Below are positions 11,557 through 22,530 of a stretch of 64,000 nucleotides of DNA, piece after piece. Position numbers and translations under genes: made by a program. The stretch is from the NCBI RefSeq assembly GCF_910592395.1, contig NC_088308.1, positions 13,409,001 through 13,473,000 of the forward strand, given 5' to 3'. A model generated the notes under the pieces. It saw only the letters and a list, made by a program, of their open reading frames with translations, ran no database searches and had not been told where the DNA came from. Source of the stretch: Lineus longissimus. Taxonomy: Eukaryota > Nemertea > Pilidiophora > Heteronemertea > Lineidae. Each line of letters begins with the position of its first letter. Position 1 is the stretch's first letter.

Positions 11557-12130
11557 ACATCCTTAGCAAGGCCTGCGCCTGTCCGAAAATCAGTTTGCAT
11601 CAGGAAACTACACAGCATTGATATCGCAGCTTTCAGGAGTGATATCAGAGACTCTCTGACCGCGGTGCCCACATCTGGTACCGTCGATCACCTTGTCGGA
11701 TTTTATTCGGATACACTGACGGAACTGGTGGACAAGCATGCCCCCCTCCGCCGGAAGACAATAACACTACGCCCAGAGTGCCCATGGTACACACAAGAAC
11801 TCCATGAGGCAAAACATCTACGGAAAAACAGTGGCGGGACACGCGTCTCATTGTTCATCACCAAATCTTCAGAACCCAATGTGCAACGGTGAACAAACTC
11901 ATCAGACAAGCACGGACTACCTACTACGCCAAAAAAGTTGAGGCATGTGGTCATGATCAGAAAGCCCTCTACAAAGTGACCAGGCATCTCCTTGGTGAGT
12001 CAGGTGGCTCTGTATGGCCACAAGCAGACTCGGCATTGGAACTCGCCGAGTCATTCAGCTCATTCTTCAGTGAGAAAATATCGCTGATCAGGCAGAATCT
12101 CGGGGGTGACGGTGGAAACACAACTCAGAC
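11557..12130 (+). pseudogene. LINE ORF2 linker region, frameshifted
   Basis: Reading starts in one frame (about 11557-11832, with KHAPLRRKTITLRP, a phrase conserved before the RT of CR1/L2 LINEs). It continues in a second frame (about 11833-12100, NKLIRQARTTYYAKKV), then shifts again near 12100-12131 into the RT frame. At least two frameshifts make it non-functional. Confidence 0.75.
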
Positions 12131-13723
12131 GTGTCCGTCCCAATGACTGAGACTCTGTCATCGTTCACGGTGACAACTGCTGCTGAGATCAAGGAAATTG
12201 TCCTTCGGTCTCCTTCGAAATCATGTACATTGGACCCTGTGCCAACGTGGCTGCTAAAACTGTGCATTGATGAACTAGCACCGACAATTGCAAGCATTGT
12301 TAATGCATCATTTGACAATAGCACCGTTCCCTCGGCCTTCAAACATGCTCACATCAGACCTCTCCTGAAGAAACTCGGACTCGATATAGATACATTGAAG
12401 AACTATAGACCTGTCTCAAACTTACCATTTGTATCAAAGGTATTGGAGAAGGTTGTGGACAGGCGCCTCGAGCGTCACCTCCTGGCCAATGATCTGCATG
12501 AGGTTCACCAATCGGCCTATAGAAAGTTGCACTCAACTGAAACGGCCCTGTTGAAGGTGCAAAGTGATATCCTCAGATCCTTGGACAGGGGTGATGCAGT
12601 TGTGCTTGTAATGATCGACCTATCCGCTGCTTTTGATACAATCGATCACAGCATCTTGCTGCAGCGGTTTCATGGCATCTTTGGTATCAATGGGTCTGCA
12701 CTTCAGTGGATAGCATCATATTTGACGGATAGGTATCAAACGGTACTAATTGACCAAGTGAAGTCCACCCCTATGCTGCTTAAGTATGGTGTTCCCCAGG
12801 GGTCAGTGCTGGGTCCGAAAATGTACACCATGTATACAAAGCCACTCGGAGATCTGCTGGGGGAGCATGGCCCAGATTACCATTTCTATGCTAATGACAC
12901 ACAGCTGTACAGGTCTGTGAGCGTAAGCAACCCACAGGATGCGATTGCTTGCGCTGAAACGAGCCTTGCGGCTGCTGGTACCTGGCTTGCTGACAACATG
13001 CTAAGCAAGAACGATAGCAAAATAGAGGTGATGCTTTTTGCTTCCCCACACATGCTTAGAAGCCTTGATCACGTTCACATAAATGTTGGTGATTGCCTGG
13101 TCAGGTCCTCATCAAGTGTCAGAAATCTTGGTGTAGTATTTGACACCACTTTGAGCATGGAGAAGCAGGTTACAAGCGTCTGTCAGTCGGCTTTCGCCCA
13201 GCTGAGAAACATTGGCCATGTTAGGAGGTACCTTACCGATCATGCGGCTATATCTCTCACCAACGGTCTAGTGTCATCCAGGCTCGACTATTGTAATTCG
13301 CTCCTCAACAGGCTGCCAGGGACTGTCATCGGGAGACTGCAGCGGGTTCAGAATGCTGCGGCCCGCGTTGTCACACGCACATCCAGGCGGGAACACATCA
13401 CACCTGTCCTGATACAGTTACATTGGCTGCCTGTGGAGCAGCGAATTAGATTTAAAACATTGGTGCTCGTCTGGAAGTGCCTGCACGGTCGGGCCCCTCA
13501 GTACCTCGCTGAGATGATCAATGTCTATGAGCCAGAAAGGCACCTGCGGTCAGCACACGACCTATCACTTGTAGTTCCGCGTGCAAAAAGAACATACGGC
13601 GAGCGGGCATTCGGCCACTCGGCCCCCACGCTCTGGAACCGGCTGCCGACCAACATCCGGGCAGTCGCGACCCTTAAGGAATTTTGCGGATTGTTGAAGA
13701 CAGAGCTGTTTAGTCAGGTGTGA
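12131..13723 (+). pseudogene. LINE reverse transcriptase (active-site mutant)
   Basis: Uninterrupted 530-codon frame. RT blocks in order: YRPVSNLPFVSKVLEKV (about residues 92-108), SAYRKLHSTETALLKV, LSAAFDTIDHSILL (first catalytic Asp), YGVPQGSVLGP, and the box that should be YADD but reads YAND. The codon at 12893-12895 is AAT where catalytic Asp is expected. The rest of the frame carries the C-terminal LINE region with LHWLPVEQRIRFK and ends FSQV. Loss of a metal-binding Asp would inactivate the RT even though the frame is open. Confidence 0.85.
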
Positions 13724-13811
13724 TCTTTTTATCTGTAAAGCGCCCGTGAACGAGCACTTTGCTTGAAACGGGCGCTATAGAAATATGGTATTTACATTAC
13801 ATTACATTACA

Positions 13812-14110
13812 TTGAAATCTTCAAATATCATAGTGGGAGCACGAAGGTTAATCTGTGCAGTAATGTCTGAAATTGCACCAGTTATGTTTCTGGTGAAGAG
13901 GTAGCCGGTGGACTGTACAGACCAATGACATTGATGCAGCTGTCACATGACTGTTCAAGTGTAGTGAAGTAAATTGTTTCAATGCCATCATATAACTGAA
14001 CAACTGGGTTTGATGTAACCATGGAAATACCAGTCGCAGATGCGGAAACTGAATATACTTTTGGTACATAAAAATGGACTTTCCTCAAGCCATCTTCAAT
14101 ACATGACAAA
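13812..14110 (-). pseudogene. LINE endonuclease fragment
   Basis: On the minus strand a broken frame reads through the later part of an apurinic-type (EEP) endonuclease: LYDGIETIYFTTLEQS, INVIGLYSPP, and then after a frameshift a degenerate equivalent of the conserved G-D-F-N (here EDFN). The plus-strand LINE's ACATT tail abuts it, so that LINE may have inserted into this older remnant. Confidence 0.6.
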
Positions 14111-14385
14111 GAAATGTCTTCGATTCAGTGGCAATGAAAATCAAACTCAAAATGGAGAACTGGTGACCACACTGGATATTGGATTGAGGCTGAAAATTGC
14201 TCACACACCCCATCTCAAGTGATTTGCAACTAATCCAACTTCCCATCCCCGAATAATTGCCTCAGTCGGACACACATATGCCCTGACGGAAGGACATACA
14301 TAATTGAAGGGTAAACGTACCAAACTCGTGCAATGGAATACTAGATATCATTAAAAAGACTAACTGAAGTCCAATCAATCCTTAC

Positions 14386-14606
14386 CTGTAATTATTTGTG
14401 ATTGGTGTTGAATATCGGCGATGAGAATATGCCTTATTTCTTCTGTTCTCGTCACTATCCTCACCACTTTCAGATTGGGTGTCAACTAATGTTGTCTTGT
14501 CACTTCTCGTATTCATATTTCTTGCCTTCCAATTTGTATTCTTTAAGCTGCTGTGGTGTTTGAGGAGTGGGGTGAGTCGTGGTGAACTGCAGATACTCAG
14601 GCTGGT
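14386..14606 (-). CDS. internal exon of the minus-strand host gene
   Basis: Acceptor 'catattatgcctacag' (cag at 14607-14609) and donor CAG|GTAAGG frame a 221-nt exon. It opens in phase 0 with TSLSICSSPRLTPLLKHHSS and ends with two bases of a codon, exactly what the 7041-7404 exon needs. The 73 residues contain a proline/serine stretch, then an acidic patch (ESGEDSDENRR) and YSHRRYSTPITNNY. Polar, with no membrane segment. No family recognised. Confidence 0.65.
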
Positions 14607-15835
14607 CTGTAGGCATATTATGAATAGGAAATGTGAGATTAAATATCTAAGAGCTTAAAAATAGAGCAAACATTACAAACTGATATTAAATGAAATACAA
14701 CATATTGAAGTGTTTGGGTTTGGCCAAACAAAGCAAGTTTACTACTAAAAACGGAATTATATAAAAGTTGTGGGAAACGTAATAAAGATAATAATAATGA
14801 TGATAATAAAATGATTTATATAGCGCCGCTTTAAATTAAATTGCAGTGGTGCTTTATATACATATAAAACCAATTTACCTAATAAAACATTGACAATCTT
14901 AAAACATTAGTAGTTAAAAGGTGGTAGAAGTCCTATTGAAAATATTGTTCAAAAATATAAGTTTTAATACATTTGTACATTTTAAAAAAGCTGCCATAGT
15001 ATTGCACGATCTTATATTTGCTGGCAGATTGCTCCAGAGCTGTAAGCCCTATTTCTTGTACTTGAACCTAGTGAGTCTGAGAGCTGCACCTGCCCCGGTT
15101 ATTATATGAGTCGAAAGAAGTGGCTTCTGAAGATAGGTAGGGCCACCACCGTACACAGCCCTGAAAGCAAATGTTAAAAGTTTGAACTTTATTCTGGCAT
15201 GGACTGGAAGCCAGTGAAGTTGCCGGAGGACAGGTGTAATATAGTCTCTCTTTTTGTGTTGGTGACCAGCCATGCTGTTTTGAATTTTCTGTAATCGATT
15301 CAGTTCATATTCCGGCAAACCAAAGTATACGAGTAACAAAAATCCAGTCTAGATGTAATAAACGCATGTGTTAATGCAACTAAAAGTTTGACAGGGATAT
15401 ATTTTCTCATTGGAGGCAATTGTATGTAGATGGAAATAACCAACAGATACAACACTGGAGATTTGATCATGGAAGGTCATTGTGTTGTCAAAAATGAAAC
15501 CTATATTGCGAGCTTTTTTGGACAGCGTAACTTCAGCATTGCCCATATGCAGTAAAATACCACTTGGTCGTATTTGATCCTGAAAAGGTGATATGAGTAG
15601 TAGAAACTCAGTCTTCATGTCAGCTTTGGTGACTCAGGTCAGCGTAACTTCAGCATTGCCCATATGCAGTAAAATACCACTTGGTCGTATTTGATCCTGA
15701 AAAGGTGATATGAGTAGTAGAAACTCAGTCTTCAGGTCATTTAGTTTCAATTTTTTAACACTCATCCTCTTGCGGACCTCACCGAGACAAGCCTCCATCC
15801 TGTTCATAACATTTGGCAAGGATGACTTAAGGCCT

Positions 15836-16694
15836 GTGTACACTAGTAAAATATTAGCAACATTTTTACAACATTTCCAGTTGCAACAAATGTTGCAAAA
15901 ATGTTGCGTAGTGTGTACAGAGCAAAACGCGTCTTACATCATGTTGTAAAATAGTTGCAAAATTGTTGCAAATTAAATGCAATGCAATTCTTTGTTGCAT
16001 GTTGTAAAAATGTTGCAAACTCTTCAGCCAATCAGAAATAGGATTTGCGTCATGTGATCTACCTGGGGTCATGTGACTTGAACAAGCAGCTGGTATAGCA
16101 ACTCTCAAGTGAGTGTCTTGCTTGGTAATGGGTGGTGAAACCTTTTCAAGAAGTTTCATCCATTCTCAGGAAGTGTTTGTATGACGGCTTGTGTGTGTGT
16201 GTGTCTTGCTTCATAATGGGTGGTGAAACCTTTTCAAGAAGTTTCATCCATTCTCAGGAAGTGTTTGTATGACGGCTTGTGTGTGTGTGTCTTGCTTCGT
16301 AATGGGTGGTGAAACCTTTTCAAGAACTTTCATCCATTTGCAGGAAGTTTTTGTATGATGGCTTGTCAGTCAGCCGCAACTCCTTTAACAGGCAGTGATA
16401 TGCCCAATGATCCACCCTCATCTTGATCCAGGGCTTGGTCCATATTCTCTTCGGTTTATTTCGCTGCCTCTTCCGCCTCTCAACAATGACAGCTAAAATT
16501 GCTGCAGAAGCACTCAAAACACATCTTCTCTCCTTGGAATCATCCATTTTCCCTCCAAAATACCTATTTCCCTTTGTTCCCACTAAAAAGTTTGCAACAA
16601 TTTACCAACATGTTGTAAAAATGATACACAGGGCCTTGAAGGGCTTGTTGCTAAAATGTTGGTAAAATGTTGGTAATATTTTACTAGTGTACAC
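15836..16694 (-). mobile_element. Harbinger-derived non-autonomous element
   Basis: A perfect 20-bp inverted repeat GTGTACACTAGTAAAATATT (15836-15855, 16675-16694) is flanked by a 3-bp CCT duplication (15833-15835, 16695-16697). The minus strand carries the start of a PIF/Harbinger DDE transposase: WTKPWIKMRVDHWAYHCLL, LRLTDKPSYKNFLQM (16320-16583), and further on LLEKVSPPITKQDTHLR. The part covering SYKNFL to SPPI is triplicated. The catalytic domain is absent. Subterminal TTGCAACATTTTTACAAC-like repeats fill both ends. Confidence 0.8.
16113..16372. repeat. 88/86-bp tandem triplication with GT runs
   Basis: Three units start at 16113, 16201 and 16287 with 'gtgtcttgctt' and carry the same transposase N-terminal codons (minus strand SYKHFLRMDE). 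They are separated by (GT)n runs. Slippage at the GT runs is a likely origin. Confidence 0.8.
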
Positions 16695-17639
16695 CCTGCT
16701 TTAGGAGTCAGCTGGAATGCAAACAAGTGGGCCGTGAGGTCGTGATCATTAAGGATCTTCGCAAGTGGCATGAAAAAAGAAGCGCCCAAGTACACTGCCC
16801 TGGGGAACTCCATACAGCAAATTGTGTGTCTCAGACAAACCATCACCGACCTTGACTCGGGAACCAAACGCGGCTGACAAATCTAAAAGAACAATGACCA
16901 CACCATCCCTTCTATCCAAACTTCTAAGTACACTGTCAGCAATTGAAGTCAAAGCTGTTTCAACACTATGCCCTGGTCGAAAAGAGCATTATGTTGGACA
17001 CAGGCCGATAGATTTTTAGATCCAAAATGTCAGCACCCGGTTTCTTCAAAATGGGTGTAACTATGGGAAGTGTCATCTCATCAGGAAATACCCCAGTTCT
17101 CATGGATTCATTGATCATATCAGTTAACTGAGGTAGAATACTTTGGAGAATGTCCTTGAGAAACGATGCTGGGATCGGATCAAGAGATGATGTTTTAATA
17201 TTATATTCCTGATTATGGGGACGAGTTCACTGACTTTAGTTGGTTCAAACTCAGAGATAAGTGGGTTTATTGGGGTTTAACATCATGTTTGACCTGAGGG
17301 TTGCTCATCTCTGTCCCGATAAGATCAAATTGTTTCGATTTTTTTTGGTCAAAATAATCCGCAAATCTGTTAGCCAATTCTGTATCCGGCACACCGTCAA
17401 GGTGCAGATTATCAGCAGGTAGGTCGGCTGTAAGTTTGGAGAACATGGTAAAAAGTTCACGCTGAGAGTTTCGAGCATTCGTCAACTGGGAGGTATAGTA
17501 TATTCGTTTTGCTTCTTTGATGACAGCAGAGGAGTTTTGACCCGTTGGGTGTAAATCTGCTGGTGCACCTCAAGGCCAGATGAACACCAACGTGCCCCAC
17601 ATCGTATCCGCAGTGCCCGACTGCCACCACCTCCTTTGA

Positions 17640-18560
17640 GATGTAGTGTCAAGGGTAACAATTTCATGATTTTAGCGAGCAGGATTCATGAGCTATAGTC
17701 AAAAGTAGTTGCTCAAACTAAGCACTCACCCCCTGGGGCCAAGTGTAGTTCGAAAATCATCGAACGTGCCAAAAGGCACAATGGTACCATAACACCCAAA
17801 GATGAAATGCCAAACATTTATGGTTACAGAGATATACTCTGGAAACCAATTACGGTCAATTTACGTGACCGTGAAAAGTAGGTCAAGTAAAAAAATCAGG
17901 TATTATGTGAGAGTCTCATGAGCAGTGTCCACAGTAAAAATTTCATGATTTTAGCTAGCAGAATTCATGAGATATAGCCAAAAGTAGTTTTTCACATGAA
18001 GCAACCCCCGGGACCAAGTGTAGTTCAAAAATCGTCAACACTGCTGAAAGGCACAATGGCACCATAGATGAAAGGCTAGCCTTAATAGCTATGAAGAAAT
18101 GCTCCGGAAACCAATTACGGTCAATTTATGCTATATGACCTACTGGACATTGATAAGTAGGCTAGATCAAAAACTCAGGTATTACGTGTTAGTCTCATGA
18201 GCAGTGTCCACAATAAACATTTCATGATTCTAGCTAGCAGAATTCATGAGATATAGCCAAAAGTAGTTTTTTCACATGAAGCCCCACATCGTATCCGCAG
18301 TGCCCTTGGGTGGATGTAGTTCGAAAATCATCAAAACTGCCAAAAGGCACAATGGCACCATAACACCTTCAAACCATCCAGAGATGAAGTGCCTAGCATT
18401 TATGGTTACAGAGATAGGCTCCAGAAACGAGTTCAACAGACTGACGCACTGACGGACCGACCCTCAGACGGACCGGCGGACCGGCGGACCGACAGAGGAA
18501 TAGACAGATGGCACCCGCCTCGACAATACCCCTCCAGCCCTTATGGGCTGAGGGGTAAAA
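17640..18560 (+). repeat. three-unit dispersed repeat with hairpin end, copy C
   Basis: About three units of 265-290 bp start 'gtgtc(c)a...atttcatgattttagc'. Each contains 'aaaggcacaatgg(c/t)accata' and, in the first two, a version of 'ccaattacggtcaattta'. They are followed by a (GGACCGACGGACC)n tail (18440-18500) and a terminal palindrome 'acccctccagcccttatggg' / 'gctgaggggt' (18529-18557). The layout (tandem units, GAC-rich tail, end hairpin) parallels the GACCTC family but the sequence differs. The 24-bp phrase 'ccccacatcgtatccgcag...' occurs both at about 17594 and inside unit 3 at about 18281. Confidence 0.65.
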
Positions 18561-18814
18561 ACATGGCAGATCTGAGCGATCATCTCATTTGCCTGTTTTT
18601 CTGTCAACTTTTGGACTACTGGGTACCAATCTTGCTCAAGCAATGGATATCACCTGCTCCCAGCAAATATGTGATAACATAAGCATTCACAGGTGTGCTA
18701 AAAAAATTTTAAGATCAAGTTCATGAATCAGTTGAATAAAATGTCCATAAATATTTTAGGTTCACAGGAGTCTGACCAGCTTTCTTTGAAGGCATAACCT
18801 TTCAAAACACTTAC

Positions 18815-19053
18815 CATAGACTTATCAACATGACCTACAGACAGCGAACTTAGGTTAAATGACTTGACGTTGGTAACGGAGAGCTTGTTGTTGAAATCTT
18901 TGGAAGTGTTGAGCATCTCATTTGGTGACCCTTGGGGTGTGGCCATGGGCGTGGCTGCTGTGTGAGTGATAATCGGTGGATTCAAAGGACCATCATTTTG
19001 ACGATTGTCCTTCCAGCCATGTTCGCAGGGGGAGAGAGCCAGCATTTTCCGTT
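18815..19053 (-). CDS. internal exon of the minus-strand host gene
   Basis: Acceptor 'tttcttattttag' and donor ATG|GTAAGTG bound 239 nt. The exon takes two nucleotides to finish a codon (incoming phase 1) and ends in phase 0, fitting the 14386-14606 exon. It encodes ERKMLALSPCEHGWKDNRQ, a Thr/Ala/Pro-rich section (HTAATPMATPQGSP) and SVTNVKSFNLSSLSVGHVDK. Its incoming phase matches the 43664-43784 exon. Not recognised; low-complexity and polar. Confidence 0.65.
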
Positions 19054-19184
19054 CTAAAATAAGAAATAAAAAGGGCATGGGTGACTGTTATGTAAAGAAT
19101 GACTGAACTTTGTTTGAGGCTTGTCACATTTCACCTAAAATTTTATATCAGTAAGAACTTAAAGATAATCGCAGTTAAAAACTA

Positions 19185-19560
19185 TTAACACTTTCGGGAC
19201 GCTTGGTATGCAGGGCGTAGTATATATTTCCCACACTATTTCTGTACGATACGCTCCATGTATTATGCCTTCAACACAGTGATACACTACGTGTATGGTG
19301 CTGCCATCTCTTAATAGCTCATAAAACTAAAGTTAATGTTGTTGCTGGTTTGCTGGGTTTTCCCGGGATTTTGGCATGAAATGCAGCGTGGCACATGGCA
19401 GCAATAATGGCGAAAAGACAGTTGTCTTCTTTTACGGCGGAGGAGATGCCTGGTGCATTTATGAATGATTCAGACAGTGGGGATGATGATATTGATTTAG
19501 GAGGTGATGGTTTGAGTTACTCTTGTGGGGAAAATGATTCCGACTAGGGATTAGATCAGG
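19185..19560 (+). mobile_element. piggyBac-like 5' fragment
   Basis: TTAACACTTTCGGGACGC at 19185 resembles a piggyBac terminus with its TTAA. At 19407-19547 a 46-codon frame begins MAKRQLSSFTAEEM and continues with SDSGDDDIDL, like the acidic N-termini of piggyBac transposases, before a TAG. No matching right end was found, so it seems truncated. A sequence 'ggtgctgccatctctt' is shared in form with the TTAA element at 1313-2217. Confidence 0.45.
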
Positions 19561-20645
19561 TTGATAAGCACCATCCCCCCCCCCCCCCCCCACCCAAGGA
19601 GACTTGAGAAATTTCATTTATCTGCATTTATATCCAAAATGATATCAACATCAGATGGTGAAGGCTTATTATTTGAAGATTTTCAAAAGTTTGCAAAATT
19701 CGCGGATTAGGACGATTTTCACCAAAATTAAGAAAACACCCCCAAAAATTCATGTTCCAATCCTTTTCAAATAATCTTCTGCTGAAATATGCAGAACAAT
19801 ATTATCCTTCAGGTCTATGCAGGTTTTTTTATCAGGGACACTGATAAATGCTCAGGACTTATTTCAATCACCAAAATTGCCATTTGACTGATCGAGTTAC
19901 GGAATATGCTAATTAGATCACCTGATCTAATTAGCATTTTTTTTCTAATTTTTAATTTTTGAATAAAGTTAAGTAAGTTGCTTATATGTTTGATATGACC
20001 TCTTTTAGTTTTTGAGAACTAGCCCATTTAAAAAAGGTCCTAAAAAGGCCAAAGTTTGGTTCTGTCCCTGGGTGAACATAACAACAACAATAAACATATC
20101 AAAAGATAGTGAAAATCCTGTTTTACCAGGTCACTGGCAGGCAAAACAAACCAATTTTTACATTTGCGATGTGAGTAAGAGTAGGCTAATTAGCACCTTA
20201 TCTATTGCTTACTGAACTGCGTATGTTTGACTTGTTTTTAAAAAAACCTTAATTCCAGAACACACCTCATCATCATCATCGTCGTCGTCATCACCAATGA
20301 GACCGAAAGCTGATTGCCTGTTTGCCTAGTGGTTTAAACAAGAGGCCATCGGGCTTGGCGCTCAGCTGAATGTAGAGATGCTCACTTTTCTTTCTTGGGA
20401 CAATTTACATATATATTCCATCACAAAACTGAGCTAAAAATAGTTTCCAAGATGGTCGCATGCCAAATAAAAAAAATAGAAAAGAAAACGAGGAGCAATG
20501 CTTGGTCGATCTGATTGTATAACTTCCCATAATGAGTGTGATTACAAGTTGAAGGTTGTTACACAGAGTGAATCTTACTAGTTGCGATGGTTCTTTATAG
20601 ACAGTCCCAACCCTGTAGACAGCGAGTAACTGCAGTCTGAACCTT
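19561..20645. other. intron; no gene recognised
   Basis: It holds a poly(C) run of about 19 (19571-19590), a short inverted repeat around 'tagatcacctgatcta' (19914-19929) and a (CAT/CGT)n microsatellite at 20268-20296. No exon with a fitting phase was found. Confidence 0.4.
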
Positions 20646-20656
20646 ATCACACAGCT

Positions 20657-20961
20657 TGTAAGTTTTTGGAGGCTGCGCGTCAACCTTTAATGTTGTGTCA
20701 ATTTCAAATTTGGCGCCTTCAGTAACTTGGCTCTTCATAATCTGGAGGCTGAGAATTGTTCCGAGCATGGCGAGTCAAGCACTCCGCACACAAATTTCAC
20801 AATCATTAAGCAAATGTAAAATCTAACGTCATCCAGGGCAAAAAACTGTTTTTGACCCTTGGGAAGCTTGTAAGATAAGAACGAAGTAATTAAAGAGAAG
20901 AATCAACATGGAAACCGAGGAGTTAGACTAGAATTTGTCCGAAGCGAGTAGTAAATTTACA
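20657..20961 (+). repeat. 5' LTR of BEL element
   Basis: 305 bp, TG...CA ends. It differs from the 3' LTR at 5 of 305 positions (about 1.6%), so the insertion is fairly young. Confidence 0.95.
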
Positions 20962-21127
20962 GTCAAAAACTTTTTGTCAACTGAGTACAACTGTGTGGGC
21001 GTAGTGCATCATGTACATGGAAGACAGCAGTGAAGAACATGTGGCTGCACTGGCAATGTTCGGCATGCACACAGCGGGTGCATAGGATGTTCCCCTACCA
21101 AGTAATGCTAGTGCGTCATTGAGAACT

Positions 21128-22376
21128 ATGGCCCTATCATCCAAACACAGCAGCAGTAGAAGTAGTAGAAAAGCGGTGATGAGGCATGCTCGGTACCAGA
21201 TAGAAATGAAGCAGGCTGAGGTGATGGCTGAGCAGCGATTGCTGGAGATAGAGCAGGAAGCCACACTAGCGAGAAAGAAGGCCGAGGTGATCTGTGAAAG
21301 GAACCGTGCTCAACTGGAGCTGACACGTAGAGCCTTGGAGGAAAATCTCCTCAGTCTAGTCGATGATGATAGTTCGACCTCCGAGAATGTTAGTGAAGAC
21401 TCGAGAGCTAACGATTTCGACGGTGATGAAGTGGACCAGTGCTTATGGGGAAATCGGGGATCCTCAGGAAGCGAGGAGCTGTCATCTCTGGGTGAGAAGC
21501 CGTTGCCTGAAAGTGAGGGTCAGTCATACGGTCACCAGATGTCGTCACAGGATCATGAGAGGTCGCCGCCGTCTCAGGAGTTGCTGTCAGCTCAGGGTGA
21601 GAAGCCCTTGCTTGAAGGTCAGTCATACGGTCACCAGATGTTGTCACAAGGTCGCCAGATGTCGTCTTCATGCCACCAGATGCTTTCAAATGGCCACGAC
21701 GAGAGGTCGCAGGGTCAGGAGTTGCTGTCATCTCTGGGTGAGAAGCCATTGCCTGAAGGTCAGTCATACGGTCACCAGATGTCGTCACAAGGTCGCCAGA
21801 TGTCGTCTTCATGCCACCAGATGCTGTCAAATGGCCACGACGAGAGGTCGCAGGGTCAGGAGTTGCTGTCATCTCTGGGTGAGAAGCCGTTGCCTGAAAG
21901 TCAGTCTTACGGTCACCAGATGTCGTCACAAGGTCGCCAGATGTCGTCTTCATGCCACCAGATGCTGTCAAATGGCCACGACGAGAGGTCGCGGGGTCAG
22001 GAGTTGCTGTCATCTCAGGGTGGGAAGCCGTTGCCTGAAAGTCAGTCTTACGGTCACCAGATGTCGTCACAAGGTCGCCAGATGTCGTCTTCATGCCACC
22101 GGATGCTGTCAAATGGCCACGACGAGAGGTCGCGGGGTCAGGAGTTGCTGTCATCTATGGGTGGGAAGCCGTTGCCTGAAGGTCAGTCGTACGGTCACCA
22201 GATGTCGTCACAAGGTCGCCAGATGTCGTCTTCATGCCACCGGATGCTGTCAAATGGCCACGACGAGAGGTCGCGGGGTCAGGAGTTGCTGTCATCTCTG
22301 GATGAGAAGCCGTTGCCTGAAAGTCAGTCTTACAGTCACCAGATGTCGTCACAAGGTCGCCAGATGTCGTCTTCAT
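21128..22376 (+). pseudogene. BEL gag N-terminal part with 47-residue repeats
   Basis: The ATG at 21128 opens a frame with a charged coiled-coil-like segment (about residues 20-75, IEMKQAEVMAEQRLLEIEQE) followed by an acidic patch. Then comes a tandem array of 141-bp units (47 residues, phrases GEKPLPE, SYGHQMSSQGRQMSSS, NGHDERS). One base is missing in the last unit (about 22377), which throws the frame out so that it ends at 22621. The main gag/pol frame resumes from 22375. The repeat is unusual for BEL gag and probably a disordered, expanded linker. Confidence 0.85.
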
Positions 22377-22530
22377 GCACCAGATGCTGTCAAATGGCCA
22401 CGACGAGAGGTCGCGGGGTCAGGAGTTGCTGTCATCTCTGGGTGAGAAGCCGTTGCCTGAAAGTCAGTCACACGGTCAGATGTTGTCATCATACGATCAC
22501 CAGATGTTGTTCTCAGAAGGTTGCCAGATG
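21480..22530 (+). repeat. 141-bp tandem repeat array within gag
   Basis: The phrase 'gagttgctgtcatct' recurs at 21719, 21860, 22001, 22142, 22283 (141 bp apart) and 22423 (140 bp, one-base deletion). Earlier units are more diverged. Because 141 is a multiple of three and the unit lacks stops in several frames, long open frames also appear on other frames and on the minus strand; these are artefacts. A short array of 'aacagtacgggtcagcatgg' units follows at 22625-22745. Confidence 0.9.

Larger units (their letters stand above)
11545..13830 (+). mobile_element. CR1/L2-like non-LTR retrotransposon, 5'-truncated
   Basis: It contains the linker after the endonuclease, a reverse transcriptase and the C-terminal region. 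The 3' end is a conserved 'gggcgctatagaaatatgg' followed by (ACATT)n to about 13830, as in CR1/L2-type elements. The endonuclease domain is missing. The element sits antisense inside the 14386-to-7404 intron of the host gene. Confidence 0.85.
14790..17640 (-). mobile_element. decayed CR1/L2-like LINE (minus), nested host of a Harbinger derivative
   Basis: Minus-strand pieces appear in the right order: linker (17267-17485, LANRFADYFDQKK), 'KKPGADILDLKIYRPVSN' (about 17000-17090), DLSAAF (16900), YGVPQGSVLG (16800), then after the insertion VKKLKLNDLKTEFLLL (15740) and ITPVLRQLHWLPVHARIKFK (15230). The 3' end is 'gcggcgctatataaatcatt' plus an ATT-rich tail near 14790. It has many stops, frameshifts and internal deletions. 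A perfect 95-bp duplication occurs inside (15523-15617 = 15640-15734). Confidence 0.75.

Noticed and set aside
20230-20300. Acidic (Asp)n exon on the minus strand from the CATCATCGTCGTC tract
   Set aside because: Microsatellite; its acceptor is pyrimidine-poor and its end phase does not fit the 18815-19053 exon.
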